From: Mycolicibacterium gilvum
GTDB taxonomy: Bacteria; Actinomycetota; Actinomycetes; Mycobacteriales; Mycobacteriaceae
Length of the DNA: 64,000 nucleotides
NCBI RefSeq assembly: GCF_900454025.1
Contig: NZ_UGQM01000001.1
Span: 2,604,001 to 2,668,000 of the forward strand
Direction: 5' to 3'
Shown here: one piece after another, positions 39,901-51,669 of the stretch
Layout: every line of letters begins with the position of its first letter
Numbering within the stretch: position 1 is the first letter of the stretch
Program-made: the position numbers and the translations under genes
The notes under the pieces: generated by a model
What the model saw: only the letters and a program-made list of their open reading frames with translations
What the model was told of the DNA's origin: nothing
Databases searched by the model: none

Positions 39901-41106
39901 CTACAACTCCAACGCCTGATAGGTACTGCGCACGAACTTCGGCTGCGCCGTCTGCAGTTTGGCCAGCGACGTGTTTCCCGCTATCGCCGCCGCCACGTCG
40001 ACGCTCATACTCGGCAGATTCTGGATCAGGTAGATCAGGATGACGTCGGCGGACGGGTCGGCCTGCCACCACGTCCCGTAGGCGCCCGGCCACGAGAACG
40101 TCCCCAGCCCGCCGGGACCGAACAGCTGACGGGACTTCGCGGGATCGGTGACCACCGACAGGTTCAACCCGAACCCGCGGCCGATCCAGAACGGCGCCCC
40201 GAGGAAATCCTGACGTTTCTGCTCGGCGGTCAGCCGGTCCGTCCGCATCGACATCGCCGAGTCCTCCGACAGCACCCGGGTGCCGTCGAGCGTCCCGCCG
40301 TTCAGCAGCATCCTCGCGAACCGCAGGTAGTCGTCGACCGTCGAGAACAGTCCCGCGCCGCCCGTGCAGAACGGGGGATCGACGATCGGGGCCGGACCCA
40401 TCACGTCGTGGCGCAGCGTGCCGTCCTTGTCGAGCTGATACATCGTCGCCGCGCGACGCCGGCCCTCGGAGCCGACGCTGAACCCGGTGTCGGTCATCCC
40501 GAGGGGTTCGAAGATGCGCTCGGCGAGCACCTCGCTGAGGGGCTTGCCCTCGATCCGCGACAGCGCGATGCCCAGCACGTCGGTCGCGTGGCTGTACGTC
40601 AGACGCTCACCGGGCTGGTGCACGAGCGGAAGCGCGGAGAGTTCGGTGAGCCACCGGTCCTGGTCCTGCCGCGTGGGCAGCTTGCGGTAGGCGTCCGACA
40701 GCGGACCCAGCACCGAGAACATGTAGGCCAGCCCGCTGCGGTGGGTCATCAGATCCTCGATCGTGATGTGGCGCTGCGCGGGCACCGTGCGGTCCAGCGC
40801 GCCGCGAGGCTCCGCGAGGACACGCATGTCCGCCAGCTCCGGCAGCCACGTCGCCACCCGGTCGGTCAGAGAGAGCCGGCCCTCCTCGACGAGCGACATC
40901 GCGGCGGCGACCGTGACCGGCTTCGTCATCGACGCGATGCGAAAGATCGTGTCCCGCTGCATCGGCAGCTGCGCGTCGACATCGCGGTAGCCCAGTTCGT
41001 TGACCTGTCGCACCTCTCCGGCATGCCAGACCAGCGTCACCGCGCCGGCCAGCAGGCCGGCATCGATGGCGTCGACGATGGAGGCCTTGTTGCGGTCGAG
41101 GTTCAC
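39901..41106 (-). CDS. Beta-lactamase-fold serine hydrolase (class C/EstB-like)
   Basis: Penicillin-binding-protein-like hydrolase of 401 residues. The nucleophile motif is Ser59-Met-Thr-Lys62 (IASMTKPV), and the second motif is Tyr171-Ser-His (LTYSHATDVLG) in place of YxN, as in EstB-type esterases. TGFSVGSEGRRRAATMY and GGAGLFSTVDDYLRFARMLLNGG are typical of this esterase/transpeptidase-like group. No signal peptide is seen, so a cytosolic esterase is more likely than a true beta-lactamase. GTG 41106 is set because TAGCCT (41114-41119, minus strand) lies 7 nt upstream and the open frame above it runs into the pyr promoter region. Confidence 0.87.
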   Translation of the reverse strand: MNLDRNKASIVDAIDAGLLAGAVTLVWHAGEVRQVNELGYRDVDAQLPMQRDTIFRIASMTKPVTVAAAMSLVEEGRLSLTDRVATWLPELADMRVLAEPRGALDRTVPAQRHITIEDLMTHRSGLAYMFSVLGPLSDAYRKLPTRQDQDRWLTELSALPLVHQPGERLTYSHATDVLGIALSRIEGKPLSEVLAERIFEPLGMTDTGFSVGSEGRRRAATMYQLDKDGTLRHDVMGPAPIVDPPFCTGGAGLFSTVDDYLRFARMLLNGGTLDGTRVLSEDSAMSMRTDRLTAEQKRQDFLGAPFWIGRGFGLNLSVVTDPAKSRQLFGPGGLGTFSWPGAYGTWWQADPSADVILIYLIQNLPSMSVDVAAAIAGNTSLAKLQTAQPKFVRSTYQALEL

Positions 41107-41113
41107 CCGGCAG

Positions 41114-41119
41114 AGGCTA
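41114..41119 (-). promoter_or_regulatory. -10 box (TAGCCT) for a probable leaderless start at 41106
   Basis: TANNNT match on the minus strand 7 nt before the GTG of the serine hydrolase. Confidence 0.45.
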
Positions 41120-41192
41120 CCTGCCGGCCCGAGCCCGACTGTGGCGTGCGCTACGGAGCGCTTGCCCAGGTGCAGTTTTCGCACCCCGACCT

Positions 41193-41198
41193 GATAAG
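41193..41198 (+). promoter_or_regulatory. -10 box candidate (GATAAG) of the pyr operon
   Basis: TGATAAG lies about 35 nt before the PyrR hairpin, in the only non-coding stretch (41107-41266) upstream of the pyr genes. No clear -35 was found. Confidence 0.4.
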
Positions 41199-41228
41199 CT
41201 CGCCGCAATTTCCGACATCCTTTAACGA

Positions 41229-41246
41229 TCCGTCCCGTGAGGCGGA
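41229..41246 (+). promoter_or_regulatory. PyrR-binding hairpin in the pyr leader
   Basis: TCCG and CGGA close a 10-nt loop TCCCGTGAGG. This matches the established PyrR-binding loop consensus (UCCNGNGAGG within a short stem). It ends 5 nt before the GGAGG Shine-Dalgarno of pyrR (41250-41254), so PyrR with UMP bound could hide the ribosome site. Translational repression of this kind has been reported for mycobacterial PyrR. Confidence 0.8.
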
Positions 41247-41266
41247 GAAGGAGGTCCGGCTCCCTC

Positions 41267-41848
41267 GTGGGCGCACCCGACCAGTCCGGTTCCGACCGGG
41301 AGCTGATGTCCGCAGCGGACGTCAGCCGAACCATCGCCCGCATCGCGCATCAGATCATCGAGAAGACCGCACTCGACGGTCCCGACGGTCCGCGCGTCAT
41401 CCTCCTCGGCATCCCGACCCGGGGCGTCACGCTGGCCTCCCGGCTGGCCACCAACATCGCCGAGTTCAGCGGAGTGCAGGTCGCCCACGGCGCACTCGAC
41501 ACCACGCTCTACCGCGACGACCTGATGACCAAACCGCCCCGGGCGCTCGCGGAGACGTCGATCCCGGCCGGCGGCATCGACGGCGCGCTGGTGATCCTCG
41601 TCGACGACGTCCTCTACACCGGCCGTTCGGTGCGCTCCGCCCTGGACGCGCTGCGCGACCTCGGCCGGCCGAAAGCGGTGCAGTTGGCGGTCCTCGTCGA
41701 CCGCGGTCACCGGGAGCTGCCGATCCGCGCGGACTACGTCGGCAAGAACGTCCCGACCTCACGCAGTGAGAACGTGAAGGTCCGCCTCACCGAGAACGAC
41801 GGAGTCGACATCATCGCCATCGCACCGTACGGAGGGCCCCCGAGGTGA
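41267..41848 (+). CDS. pyrR: Bifunctional pyrimidine operon regulator / uracil phosphoribosyltransferase
   Basis: RNA-binding regulator of 193 residues, the same length as I recall for M. tuberculosis PyrR. The PRPP loop is [18 protein letters not shown] (about 108-125). [22 protein letters not shown] near the N-terminus and [17 protein letters not shown] near the end are family features. It binds the leader hairpin when UMP is high and may also make UMP from uracil. GTG 41267 follows GGAGG by 12 nt; the in-frame upstream start would overlap the hairpin. The stop overlaps pyrB by 4 bp. Confidence 0.95.
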   Translation: MGAPDQSGSDRELMSAADVSRTIARIAHQIIEKTALDGPDGPRVILLGIPTRGVTLASRLATNIAEFSGVQVAHGALDTTLYRDDLMTKPPRALAETSIPAGGIDGALVILVDDVLYTGRSVRSALDALRDLGRPKAVQLAVLVDRGHRELPIRADYVGKNVPTSRSENVKVRLTENDGVDIIAIAPYGGPPR

Positions 41849-42792
41849 AGCATCTGCTGACCGCGGCAGACCTCAGTCGCGACGACGCCACCGCGATCCT
41901 GGACAATGCCGACCGATTCCGCGAGGCCCTGGTCGGCCGCGAGGTCAAGAAGCTGCCCACGTTGCGGGGCCGCACCATCATCACGATGTTCTATGAGAAC
42001 TCCACCCGCACCCGGGTGTCGTTCGAGGTGGCCGGCAAGTGGATGAGTGCCGACGTCATCAACGTCAGCGCGTCGGGATCGTCTGTCTCCAAAGGGGAGT
42101 CGTTGCGCGACACCGCCCTGACCCTGCGCGCCGCCGGCGCCGACGCGCTGATCATCCGTCATCCCGCCTCGGGGGCGCCCCAGCAGCTGGCGGCCTGGAC
42201 GCTCGACGAGCACGGCGGACCGTCGGTCATCAATGCCGGCGACGGCACCCACGAACACCCCACCCAGGCCCTGCTCGACGCGCTGACGATCCGCCAGCGG
42301 CTCGGCTCTGTCGAGGGAAAACGGGTCGTGATCGTCGGCGACGTGCTGCACAGCCGGGTCGCCCGGTCCAACGTGGCGCTGCTGCACACGCTGGGTGCGG
42401 AAGTGGTCCTGGTCGCGCCCCCCACCCTGCTGCCGGTCGGCGTGACGGAATGGCCGGTGACCGTGTCCCACGAGCTCGACGCGGAACTGCCCCTCGCCGA
42501 CGCGGTGCTGATGCTGCGCGTGCAGGCCGAACGCATGAACGGCGGCTTCTTCCCGTCGTCGCGGGAGTACTCCGTGCGCTACGGATTGTCCGAGAAGCGG
42601 CAGTCGACCCTGGCCGAGCATGCCGTCGTGCTGCACCCCGGCCCGATGCTGCGCGGGATGGAGATCGCGTACTCGGTGGCCGACTCGTCGCAATCGGCTG
42701 TCCTGCAACAGGTTTCCAACGGTGTTCATGTCCGGATGGCGGTGTTGTTCCACCTGCTCGTCGGGTCGGAAGAGGAAGCGATCAGCGCATGA
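41845..42792 (+). CDS. pyrB: Aspartate carbamoyltransferase catalytic subunit
   Basis: Condenses carbamoyl phosphate with aspartate, the first committed step of pyrimidine synthesis. The 315 residues show the carbamoyl-phosphate loop [12 protein letters not shown] (about 51-62), [11 protein letters not shown] with the catalytic Lys (near 81), [17 protein letters not shown] and [12 protein letters not shown]. No regulatory chain (pyrI) is present, as usual for this group. It overlaps pyrR and pyrC by 4 bp each. Confidence 0.97.
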   Translation: MKHLLTAADLSRDDATAILDNADRFREALVGREVKKLPTLRGRTIITMFYENSTRTRVSFEVAGKWMSADVINVSASGSSVSKGESLRDTALTLRAAGADALIIRHPASGAPQQLAAWTLDEHGGPSVINAGDGTHEHPTQALLDALTIRQRLGSVEGKRVVIVGDVLHSRVARSNVALLHTLGAEVVLVAPPTLLPVGVTEWPVTVSHELDAELPLADAVLMLRVQAERMNGGFFPSSREYSVRYGLSEKRQSTLAEHAVVLHPGPMLRGMEIAYSVADSSQSAVLQQVSNGVHVRMAVLFHLLVGSEEEAISA

Positions 42793-44072
42793 GCGTGGTG
42801 TTGAAGTCCGTGCGCCTCTACGGTGAGGGTGACGCCGTCGACGTGCTGGTGCGTGACGGGATCATCGCCGAGATCGGCACCGGACTGTCCGCGGACGAGA
42901 CGATCGACTGCACCGGCCGGATTCTGCTCCCCGGATTCGTCGACCTGCACACGCACCTGCGCGAGCCGGGTCGCGAGTACGCCGAGGACATCGAAACAGG
43001 TTCCGCTGCAGCCGCTCTCGGTGGCTACACCGCGGTGTTCGCGATGGCCAACACCGACCCGGTCGCCGACTCCGTGGTGGTCACCGACCACGTCTGGCAA
43101 CGCGGTCAGCAGGTCGGGCTGGTCGACGTGCATCCGGTCGGCGCCGTCACCGTCGGCCTGGCGGGCAAACAGCTCACCGAGATGGGCCTGATGGCGGCCG
43201 GTACCGGGCGGGTCCGGATGTTCTCCGACGACGGTGTGTGCGTGGACGATCCGCTGTTGATGCGGCGCGCACTCGAATACGCCTCGGGGCTCGGCGTGCT
43301 GATCGCCCAGCACGCCGAGGAGCCCCGGCTCACCGTCGGCGCGGTGGCCCACGAGGGCCCCAACGCCGCCCGTCTCGGACTGGCCGGCTGGCCGCGTGCC
43401 GCCGAGGAGTCCATCGTCGCCCGCGACGCGCTGCTCGCCCGCGACGCCGGCGCGCGCGTCCACATCTGCCACGCGTCGACCGCCGGAACGGTCGAACTCG
43501 TCCGCTGGGCCAAGGAACAGGGCATCGCGATCACCGCAGAGGTCACCCCGCACCATCTTCTGCTCGACGACACCAGGCTGGAGACCTACGACGGCCGCAA
43601 CCGGGTGAACCCGCCGCTGCGGGAGGTCAGCGACACCCTCGCGCTGCGCCAGGCACTGGCCGACGGCGTGATCGACTGTGTGGCAACCGATCACGCCCCG
43701 CACGGCGAGCACGAGAAGATGTGCGAGTTCGCCAACGCGCGCCCGGGCATGCTCGGGTTGCAGACCGCGCTGTCGGTCGTCGTCGAGACCATGGTCCAGC
43801 CCGGCCTGCTGACCTGGCGGGACGTCGCCCGCGTGATGAGCGAGGCGCCGGCCCGCATCGTCGGGCTGCCCGACCAGGGGCGGCCGCTGGAGGTCGGGGA
43901 GCCGGCCAACCTCACCGTCGTCGATCCCGATGCCCGCTGGACGGTGAGCGGTCCAGCTCTGGCCAGCCGCTCGGACAACACGCCGTACGAGGCGATGGAA
44001 CTGCCGGGGGTCGTCACCGCGACCCTGTTGCGCGGCACGGTCACCGCCCGCGACGGAAAGGCCGGCGCGTGA
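42789..44072 (+). CDS. pyrC: Dihydroorotase
   Basis: Zinc amidohydrolase of 427 residues that closes carbamoyl aspartate to dihydroorotate. Metal ligands are seen in [10 protein letters not shown] (about 52-61), in ICHAST (near 230) and in [13 protein letters not shown] (near 300). NRVNPPLRE is the substrate-binding loop and [17 protein letters not shown] the C-terminal barrel. This is the class I type dihydroorotase. ATG 42789 lies in the pyrB stop (ATGA), while the open frame further up is a shadow of pyrB. Confidence 0.97.
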   Translation: MSVVLKSVRLYGEGDAVDVLVRDGIIAEIGTGLSADETIDCTGRILLPGFVDLHTHLREPGREYAEDIETGSAAAALGGYTAVFAMANTDPVADSVVVTDHVWQRGQQVGLVDVHPVGAVTVGLAGKQLTEMGLMAAGTGRVRMFSDDGVCVDDPLLMRRALEYASGLGVLIAQHAEEPRLTVGAVAHEGPNAARLGLAGWPRAAEESIVARDALLARDAGARVHICHASTAGTVELVRWAKEQGIAITAEVTPHHLLLDDTRLETYDGRNRVNPPLREVSDTLALRQALADGVIDCVATDHAPHGEHEKMCEFANARPGMLGLQTALSVVVETMVQPGLLTWRDVARVMSEAPARIVGLPDQGRPLEVGEPANLTVVDPDARWTVSGPALASRSDNTPYEAMELPGVVTATLLRGTVTARDGKAGA

Positions 44073-44572
44073 ACACCCCGACGCTGGTCACATCCCTGGT
44101 CATGGCCGCCGTCGTCGCGATCCTGATCGCGGTGCTGATCCAGGCGATGATGCGCGGCTGGCGCCACCGGGTGGCGCGCCAGATGCAGATCATCGGAAAC
44201 CTGCCGCCGCTGCCCGATACCGTGGGCCCGACCCTGGTTCCGGCCACCAAGGGTCTCTACGTCGGCAGCACGCTGGCGCCGCACTGGAACGACAGGGTGG
44301 CCGCCGGCGATCTGGGTTTCCGCGCCAAAGCCGTCCTGACCCGCTATCCCGAAGGAATCATGTTGCAGCGCACCGGCGCCGGGCCCATCTGGATCCCCGA
44401 CGAGTCGATCGCCGAGATCCGCACCGAGAAGAGTCTTGCCGGGAAGGCACTCACCCACGAGGGAATTCTCGCGATCCGCTGGCGACTTCCGTCGGGAACG
44501 GAGATCGACACCGGATTCCGCGCAGACGACCGACGTGACTACTCGAAATGGCTCCCGGAGGAAGTGGCATGA
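44069..44572 (+). CDS. PH-domain-like membrane protein of the pyr operon (Rv1382-like)
   Basis: Protein of 167 residues. One N-terminal helix (about 7-28, [22 protein letters not shown]) is followed by a soluble beta-rich domain with [61 protein letters not shown], a pattern of bacterial PH-like domains. It stands between pyrC and carA with 4-bp overlaps on both sides, the same place as Rv1382 in M. tuberculosis. Its conservation inside the pyr operon is striking, but no role in pyrimidine synthesis is known. Confidence 0.82.
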   Translation: MNTPTLVTSLVMAAVVAILIAVLIQAMMRGWRHRVARQMQIIGNLPPLPDTVGPTLVPATKGLYVGSTLAPHWNDRVAAGDLGFRAKAVLTRYPEGIMLQRTGAGPIWIPDESIAEIRTEKSLAGKALTHEGILAIRWRLPSGTEIDTGFRADDRRDYSKWLPEEVA

Positions 44573-45720
44573 CCGCACATAAGGCCCTACGCAGCGCGTC
44601 ACAGATCGCCCGGCTCGTCCTGGAGGACGGCCGCGTCTTCACCGGGACGCCGTTCGGCGCCGAGGGCGAGACCCTCGGCGAAGCGGTGTTCTCGACCGGC
44701 ATGTCCGGATATCAGGAGACGCTGACCGACCCGAGCTACCACCGCCAGATCGTCGTCGCGACCGCACCCCAGATCGGCAACACCGGGTGGAACCACGAAG
44801 ACAGCGAGAGCCGCGGCGACAAGATCTGGGTCGCCGGCTACGCCGTACGCGACCCGTCGCCGCGCGCGTCGAACTGGCGCGCCACCGGCACGCTCGACGA
44901 CGAGTTGAAGCGGCAGGGGATCGTCGGGATCGCCGGCATCGACACCCGCGCGGTGGTGCGTCACCTGCGCAGTCGCGGTTCGATGAAGGCCGGGATTTTC
45001 AGCGGTGAGCAGGCCGACGCGTCCGTCGACGATCTGATCGCGCGCGTCCGCGACCAGGCCGCGATGCTCGGCGCCGACCTCGCCGGTGAGGTCAGCACCG
45101 ACACCGACTACGAGGTCGGTTCCGAAGGGCCGCAACGGTTCACCGTCGCCGCGCTGGATCTGGGCATCAAGACCAACACGCCGCGCAACTTCGCCAAGCG
45201 TGGGGTTCGCAGCATCGTGCTGCCGTCGTCGGCGACGTTCGACCACATCGCCGAGCTGAAGCCCGACGGCGTGTTCCTGTCCAACGGTCCCGGCGACCCC
45301 GCGACCGCCGATCACATCGTCGGCGTGACGCGCGAGGTGCTCGACGCCGGGATCCCGCTGTTCGGAATCTGTTTCGGCAACCAGATCCTGGGCCGGGCGC
45401 TCGGCCTGTCGACCTACAAGATGGTCTTCGGACACCGTGGCATCAACATCCCGGTCATGGACCACACCACCGGCCGGGTCGCGATCACCGCTCAGAACCA
45501 CGGATTCGCGCTCGAAGGGGAAGCCGGGCAGACGTTCGACACCCCGTTCGGGCAGGCCGAGGTCAGCCATACCTGCGCCAACGACGGTGTCGTGGAGGGT
45601 GTTCGGCTGTCCAACGGTCGCGCGTTCTCGGTGCAGTACCACCCGGAGGCGGCCGCGGGTCCCCGCGACGCCGAGTACCTGTTCGACACGTTCATCGACC
45701 TGATGGCGGGGCAGAAGTGA
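44569..45720 (+). CDS. carA: Carbamoyl-phosphate synthase small (glutaminase) subunit
   Basis: Splits glutamine to feed ammonia to CarB. The 383 residues have an N-terminal CPS domain ([41 protein letters not shown]) and a class I glutaminase domain with the nucleophile Cys268 ([11 protein letters not shown]), FLSNGPGDP and the His/Glu dyad in [11 protein letters not shown]. It is complete. ATG 44569 has GGAGGAAG upstream and lies in the preceding stop. carB starts 101 bp later after a hairpin-containing spacer. Confidence 0.97.
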   Translation: MTAHKALRSASQIARLVLEDGRVFTGTPFGAEGETLGEAVFSTGMSGYQETLTDPSYHRQIVVATAPQIGNTGWNHEDSESRGDKIWVAGYAVRDPSPRASNWRATGTLDDELKRQGIVGIAGIDTRAVVRHLRSRGSMKAGIFSGEQADASVDDLIARVRDQAAMLGADLAGEVSTDTDYEVGSEGPQRFTVAALDLGIKTNTPRNFAKRGVRSIVLPSSATFDHIAELKPDGVFLSNGPGDPATADHIVGVTREVLDAGIPLFGICFGNQILGRALGLSTYKMVFGHRGINIPVMDHTTGRVAITAQNHGFALEGEAGQTFDTPFGQAEVSHTCANDGVVEGVRLSNGRAFSVQYHPEAAAGPRDAEYLFDTFIDLMAGQK

Positions 45721-45745
45721 CGGATACCGCGCTGTCGCCGCGTGT

Positions 45746-45801
45746 GAGCGCGCGTATTTGTACGAGTTTCCTCAGCGCGTCGTGTGCAGACACGCGCGCT
45801 C
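45746..45801 (+). repeat. Inverted repeat in the carA-carB spacer
   Basis: GAGCGCGCGT (45746-45755) and ACGCGCGCTC (45792-45801) are perfect complements around a 36-nt loop. The spacer is 101 bp in an operon whose other junctions mostly overlap. It could be an RNA hairpin or a dispersed repeat. Confidence 0.6.
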
Positions 45802-45821
45802 GCGGTGAAAGGGGCCAGTAG

Positions 45822-49156
<3,335 letters not shown>

Positions 49157-49160
<4 letters not shown>

Positions 49161-49975
49161 CCGACAGCGGGTTCGGCGAGCGCCTCGCGGTCGCGAGGGT
49201 CCGGCGGGGACCGCTGTGCCTGGGCATCGACCCGCACCCGGAGCTGCTGCGGAGCTGGAATCTGGGCGTCGACGTCGACGGTCTGTCCCGCTTCGCCGAC
49301 CTGTGCGTGACGGCATTCGAGGGCTTCGCCGTCGTCAAGCCGCAGGTCGCGTTCTTCGAGGCGTACGGGTCCGCCGGCTTCGCCGTCCTGGAGCGCACCA
49401 TCGCCGCGCTGCGCGCCTCGGGCGTGCTGGTCCTCGCCGACGCCAAGCGCGGGGACATCGGCACCACGATGGCCGCCTACGCCACCGCCTGGGCGGGCGA
49501 CTCCCCGCTGGCCGCCGACGCCGTGACGGCCTCCCCGTACCTGGGCTTCGGATCGCTGCAGCCATTGCTCGACACGGCGCGGGAGAACGGCCGCGGGGTT
49601 TTCGTGCTGGCGGCAACCTCCAACCCCGAGGGCGCATCGGTCCAGCGCGCCGACGTGGCGGGGCGCACGGTCGCCCAGACCGTCGTCGACGCCGCGGCCG
49701 AGCTGAACCCGCCGGGGGCGCCCGGCTCGGTCGGCGTCGTCGTCGGCGCCACGTTGAGCGATCCGCCCGATGTCGGCGCGCTGAACGGTCCGGTGCTCGT
49801 TCCGGGGGTCGGCGCCCAGGGCGGACGTCCCGAAGCGCTGGCGGGCCTGGCAGGGGCCGGTCCGGGTCAACTGCTGCCGGCGGTGTCGCGGGAGGTGCTG
49901 CGATCCGGCCCGGACGTGGCTGCGCTGCGCGACGCGGCCGAGCGGATGCGCGACGCGGTCGCATACCTGACCTGA
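49157..49975 (+). CDS. pyrF: Orotidine 5'-phosphate decarboxylase, type 2
   Basis: Last enzyme of UMP synthesis, a TIM barrel of 272 residues. The type 2 (mycobacterial) form is shown by [14 protein letters not shown] at the start, [17 protein letters not shown], the catalytic [20 protein letters not shown] (Lys-Asp pair, about 94-101), and [14 protein letters not shown] near the end. It ends the pyr operon. A 6-bp hairpin at 50043-50058 lies 68 bp downstream. Confidence 0.95.
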
Positions 49976-50042
49976 TCCGTCGTTACCGCCCCGATGCCGA
50001 TCCGCGACACGCCCGACACGCGATGACCAGCGAAATTCTCAG

Positions 50043-50058
50043 GTCCGGTGCGCCGGAC
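50043..50058 (+). terminator. Possible terminator hairpin after pyrF
   Basis: Perfect 6-bp G+C stem (GTCCGG, CCGGAC) with a 4-nt loop, no T tract. Confidence 0.35.
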
Positions 50059-50231
50059 GGTCTCCCGAACCGGGTCGGGTGACCCCGGGATGGGCGACGG
50101 CACTGCGCGACAGCGATCAATACCCCCGCTGTGCTGGGCGTTCGCCGTTTTCCAGCGCATCCGGCGGCCCCCGAGTCGAGCGTCGGGCCGTGCGCGCGAT
50201 CGCGGCCGCCCGCGCACTACACGCTGGGCTT

Positions 50232-50262
50232 TTGACGCGATTACCGGGGGGTGGGGTTAGCT
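50232..50262 (+). promoter_or_regulatory. Promoter of mihF-gmk-rpoZ
   Basis: TTGACG at 50232-50237 and TTAGCT at 50257-50262 with a 19-bp, G-rich spacer. This is one of the few good -35/-10 pairs in the window and leaves a leader of about 100 nt before the mihF GTG. Confidence 0.5.
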
Positions 50263-50366
50263 TTCGTCAGCGACCGTGGGTACGGTCGTCCACGCTGGCT
50301 GGTTCTGGTTTACGCCACTTCCAGCCGAGACAAATCAGATGATGGTGACGAGACGGAGGAACACCC

Positions 50367-50684
50367 GTGGCCCTTCCCCAGTTGACCGACGAACAGCGCG
50401 CGGCAGCGTTGGAGAAGGCTGCTGCCGCACGTCGAGCGCGAGCCGAGCTCAAAGATCGGCTCAAGCGCGGCGGCACCAACCTCAAGCAGGTCCTCACGGA
50501 CGCCGAGACCGACGAGGTCCTGGGCAAGATGAAGGTCTCCGCACTTCTGGAGGCTTTGCCCAAGGTCGGCAAGGTCAAGGCCCAGGAGATCATGACCGAG
50601 CTGGAGATCGCCCCGACCCGCCGTCTGCGCGGCCTGGGCGACCGTCAGCGCAAGGCTCTGCTGGAAAAGTTCGACTTCTCGTAA
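50367..50684 (+). CDS. mihF: Mycobacterial integration host factor
   Basis: Nucleoid-associated DNA-binding protein of 105 residues, essential in mycobacteria and needed by phage L5 integrase. It is unrelated to the HU-fold IHF of E. coli. A basic N-terminal helix ([30 protein letters not shown]) leads to the helix-two-turn-helix region with [21 protein letters not shown] and [14 protein letters not shown] (about 63-98). GGAGGAA precedes the GTG. It is 10 bp upstream of gmk, so nucleotide kinase and rpoZ are probably on the same mRNA. Confidence 0.96.
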   Translation: MALPQLTDEQRAAALEKAAAARRARAELKDRLKRGGTNLKQVLTDAETDEVLGKMKVSALLEALPKVGKVKAQEIMTELEIAPTRRLRGLGDRQRKALLEKFDFS

Positions 50685-50694
50685 AGGGAGGTCG

Positions 50695-51306
50695 GTGAGC
50701 GAAGGTAGGGGGCCGGACAGCGCATCCGGGGCCACGGTCCTGGTGTTGTCCGGCCCATCTGCCGTCGGGAAGTCCACCGTCGTGCGCTGCCTGCGGGAGC
50801 GCGTCGCCGATCTGTACTTCAGCGTGTCGGTGACGACGCGGGCTCCGCGGCCCGGCGAGGTCGACGGGGTGGACTACTTCTTCGTGACCCCAGAGCGGTT
50901 TCAGCAGCTCATCGACGACAACGCCCTGCTCGAATGGGCGGACATCCACGGAGGCCTGCACCGCTCCGGGACGCCCGCCGCCCCCGTGCGCGAGGCCGCG
51001 GCCGCCGGCCGCCCGGTACTGATCGAAGTCGACCTCGCCGGCGCCCGCGCGGTCAAGAAGACGATGCCCGAGGCGACGTCGGTCTTCCTCGCACCGCCGA
51101 GCTGGGAGACGCTGGAGAGCCGATTGATCGGCCGCGGCACCGAGACACCCGAGGTGATCGCCCGCCGGCTGGAGACCGCCCGGGCGGAACTGGCGGCTCA
51201 GGACGACTTCGACGAGATCGTCGTCAACAGTCAATTGGAGTCTGCCTGCGCGGAATTGGTAGCCTTGCTGGTGGCCCACGCGCCGGAACGACGCGATCAG
51301 CCCTAA
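50695..51306 (+). CDS. gmk: Guanylate kinase
   Basis: Phosphorylates GMP to GDP. The 203 residues have the P-loop GPSAVGKST (about 20-28), the GMP-binding region [22 protein letters not shown] (about 43-64) and the lid region with [35 protein letters not shown] replaces the usual DIDxQGA with the Asp kept. The GTG start has AGGGAGG only 3-5 nt upstream, which is close. A 30-bp spacer leads to rpoZ. Confidence 0.95.
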   Translation: MSEGRGPDSASGATVLVLSGPSAVGKSTVVRCLRERVADLYFSVSVTTRAPRPGEVDGVDYFFVTPERFQQLIDDNALLEWADIHGGLHRSGTPAAPVREAAAAGRPVLIEVDLAGARAVKKTMPEATSVFLAPPSWETLESRLIGRGTETPEVIARRLETARAELAAQDDFDEIVVNSQLESACAELVALLVAHAPERRDQP

Positions 51307-51336
51307 TTTTCAGATCTTTTTCAGGAGAACCTCTAC

Positions 51337-51660
51337 GTGAGCACCCCGCTGACCCCTACGGCCGATTCGCGGCTCGCCGCGGCTGACATCGATCCGTCCG
51401 CCGCGAGCGCCTATGACACGCCGCTGGGCATCACCAACCCGCCCATCGACGAGCTGCTGGACCGGGCGTCGAGCAAGTATGCGCTGGTCATCTACGCCGC
51501 CAAGCGCGCGCGCCAGATCAACGACTACTACAACCAGCTCGGTGACGGCATCCTCGAATACGTGGGTCCGCTCGTCGAGCCGGGCCTGCAGGAGAAGCCG
51601 CTGTCCATCGCGATGCGGGAGATCCACGGCGACCTCCTCGAGCACACCGAGGGCGAGTAG
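51337..51660 (+). CDS. rpoZ: DNA-directed RNA polymerase omega subunit
   Basis: Small RNA polymerase subunit of 107 residues that supports folding of beta prime. The core [39 protein letters not shown] (about 30-68) is the omega signature, and [21 protein letters not shown] the usual actinobacterial C-terminus. The ~28 residues before it are a typical mycobacterial extension. AGGAGA precedes the GTG. Confidence 0.97.
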   Translation: MSTPLTPTADSRLAAADIDPSAASAYDTPLGITNPPIDELLDRASSKYALVIYAAKRARQINDYYNQLGDGILEYVGPLVEPGLQEKPLSIAMREIHGDLLEHTEGE

Positions 51661-51669
51661 CGCGGAGCG

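Larger units (their letters stand above)
49976..50366. other. 391-bp spacer between pyrF and mihF
   Basis: No convincing gene. It holds a GTCCGG/CCGGAC hairpin with a TGCG loop (50043-50058), which may end the pyr transcript although no T tract follows, and a promoter for mihF (50232-50262). A short plus-strand open frame at 50079-50342 has no recognisable sequence and crosses the promoter, so it is not called. In M. tuberculosis a PE/PPE pair stands in this place, as I recall. Confidence 0.7.

Noticed and set aside
39901..41343. Serine hydrolase start at 41343
   Set aside because: Would cover the pyr promoter and the PyrR hairpin on the other strand, and the extra N-terminal residues are Arg-rich without family sequence; GTG 41106 with a -10 box fits better.
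50079..50342. 87-codon plus-strand frame in the pyrF-mihF spacer
   Set aside because: No recognisable sequence, no ribosome site, and it runs across the mihF promoter.
49976..50366. PE/PPE genes as found here in M. tuberculosis
   Set aside because: No PE or PPE N-terminal motif is present in any frame of the spacer.
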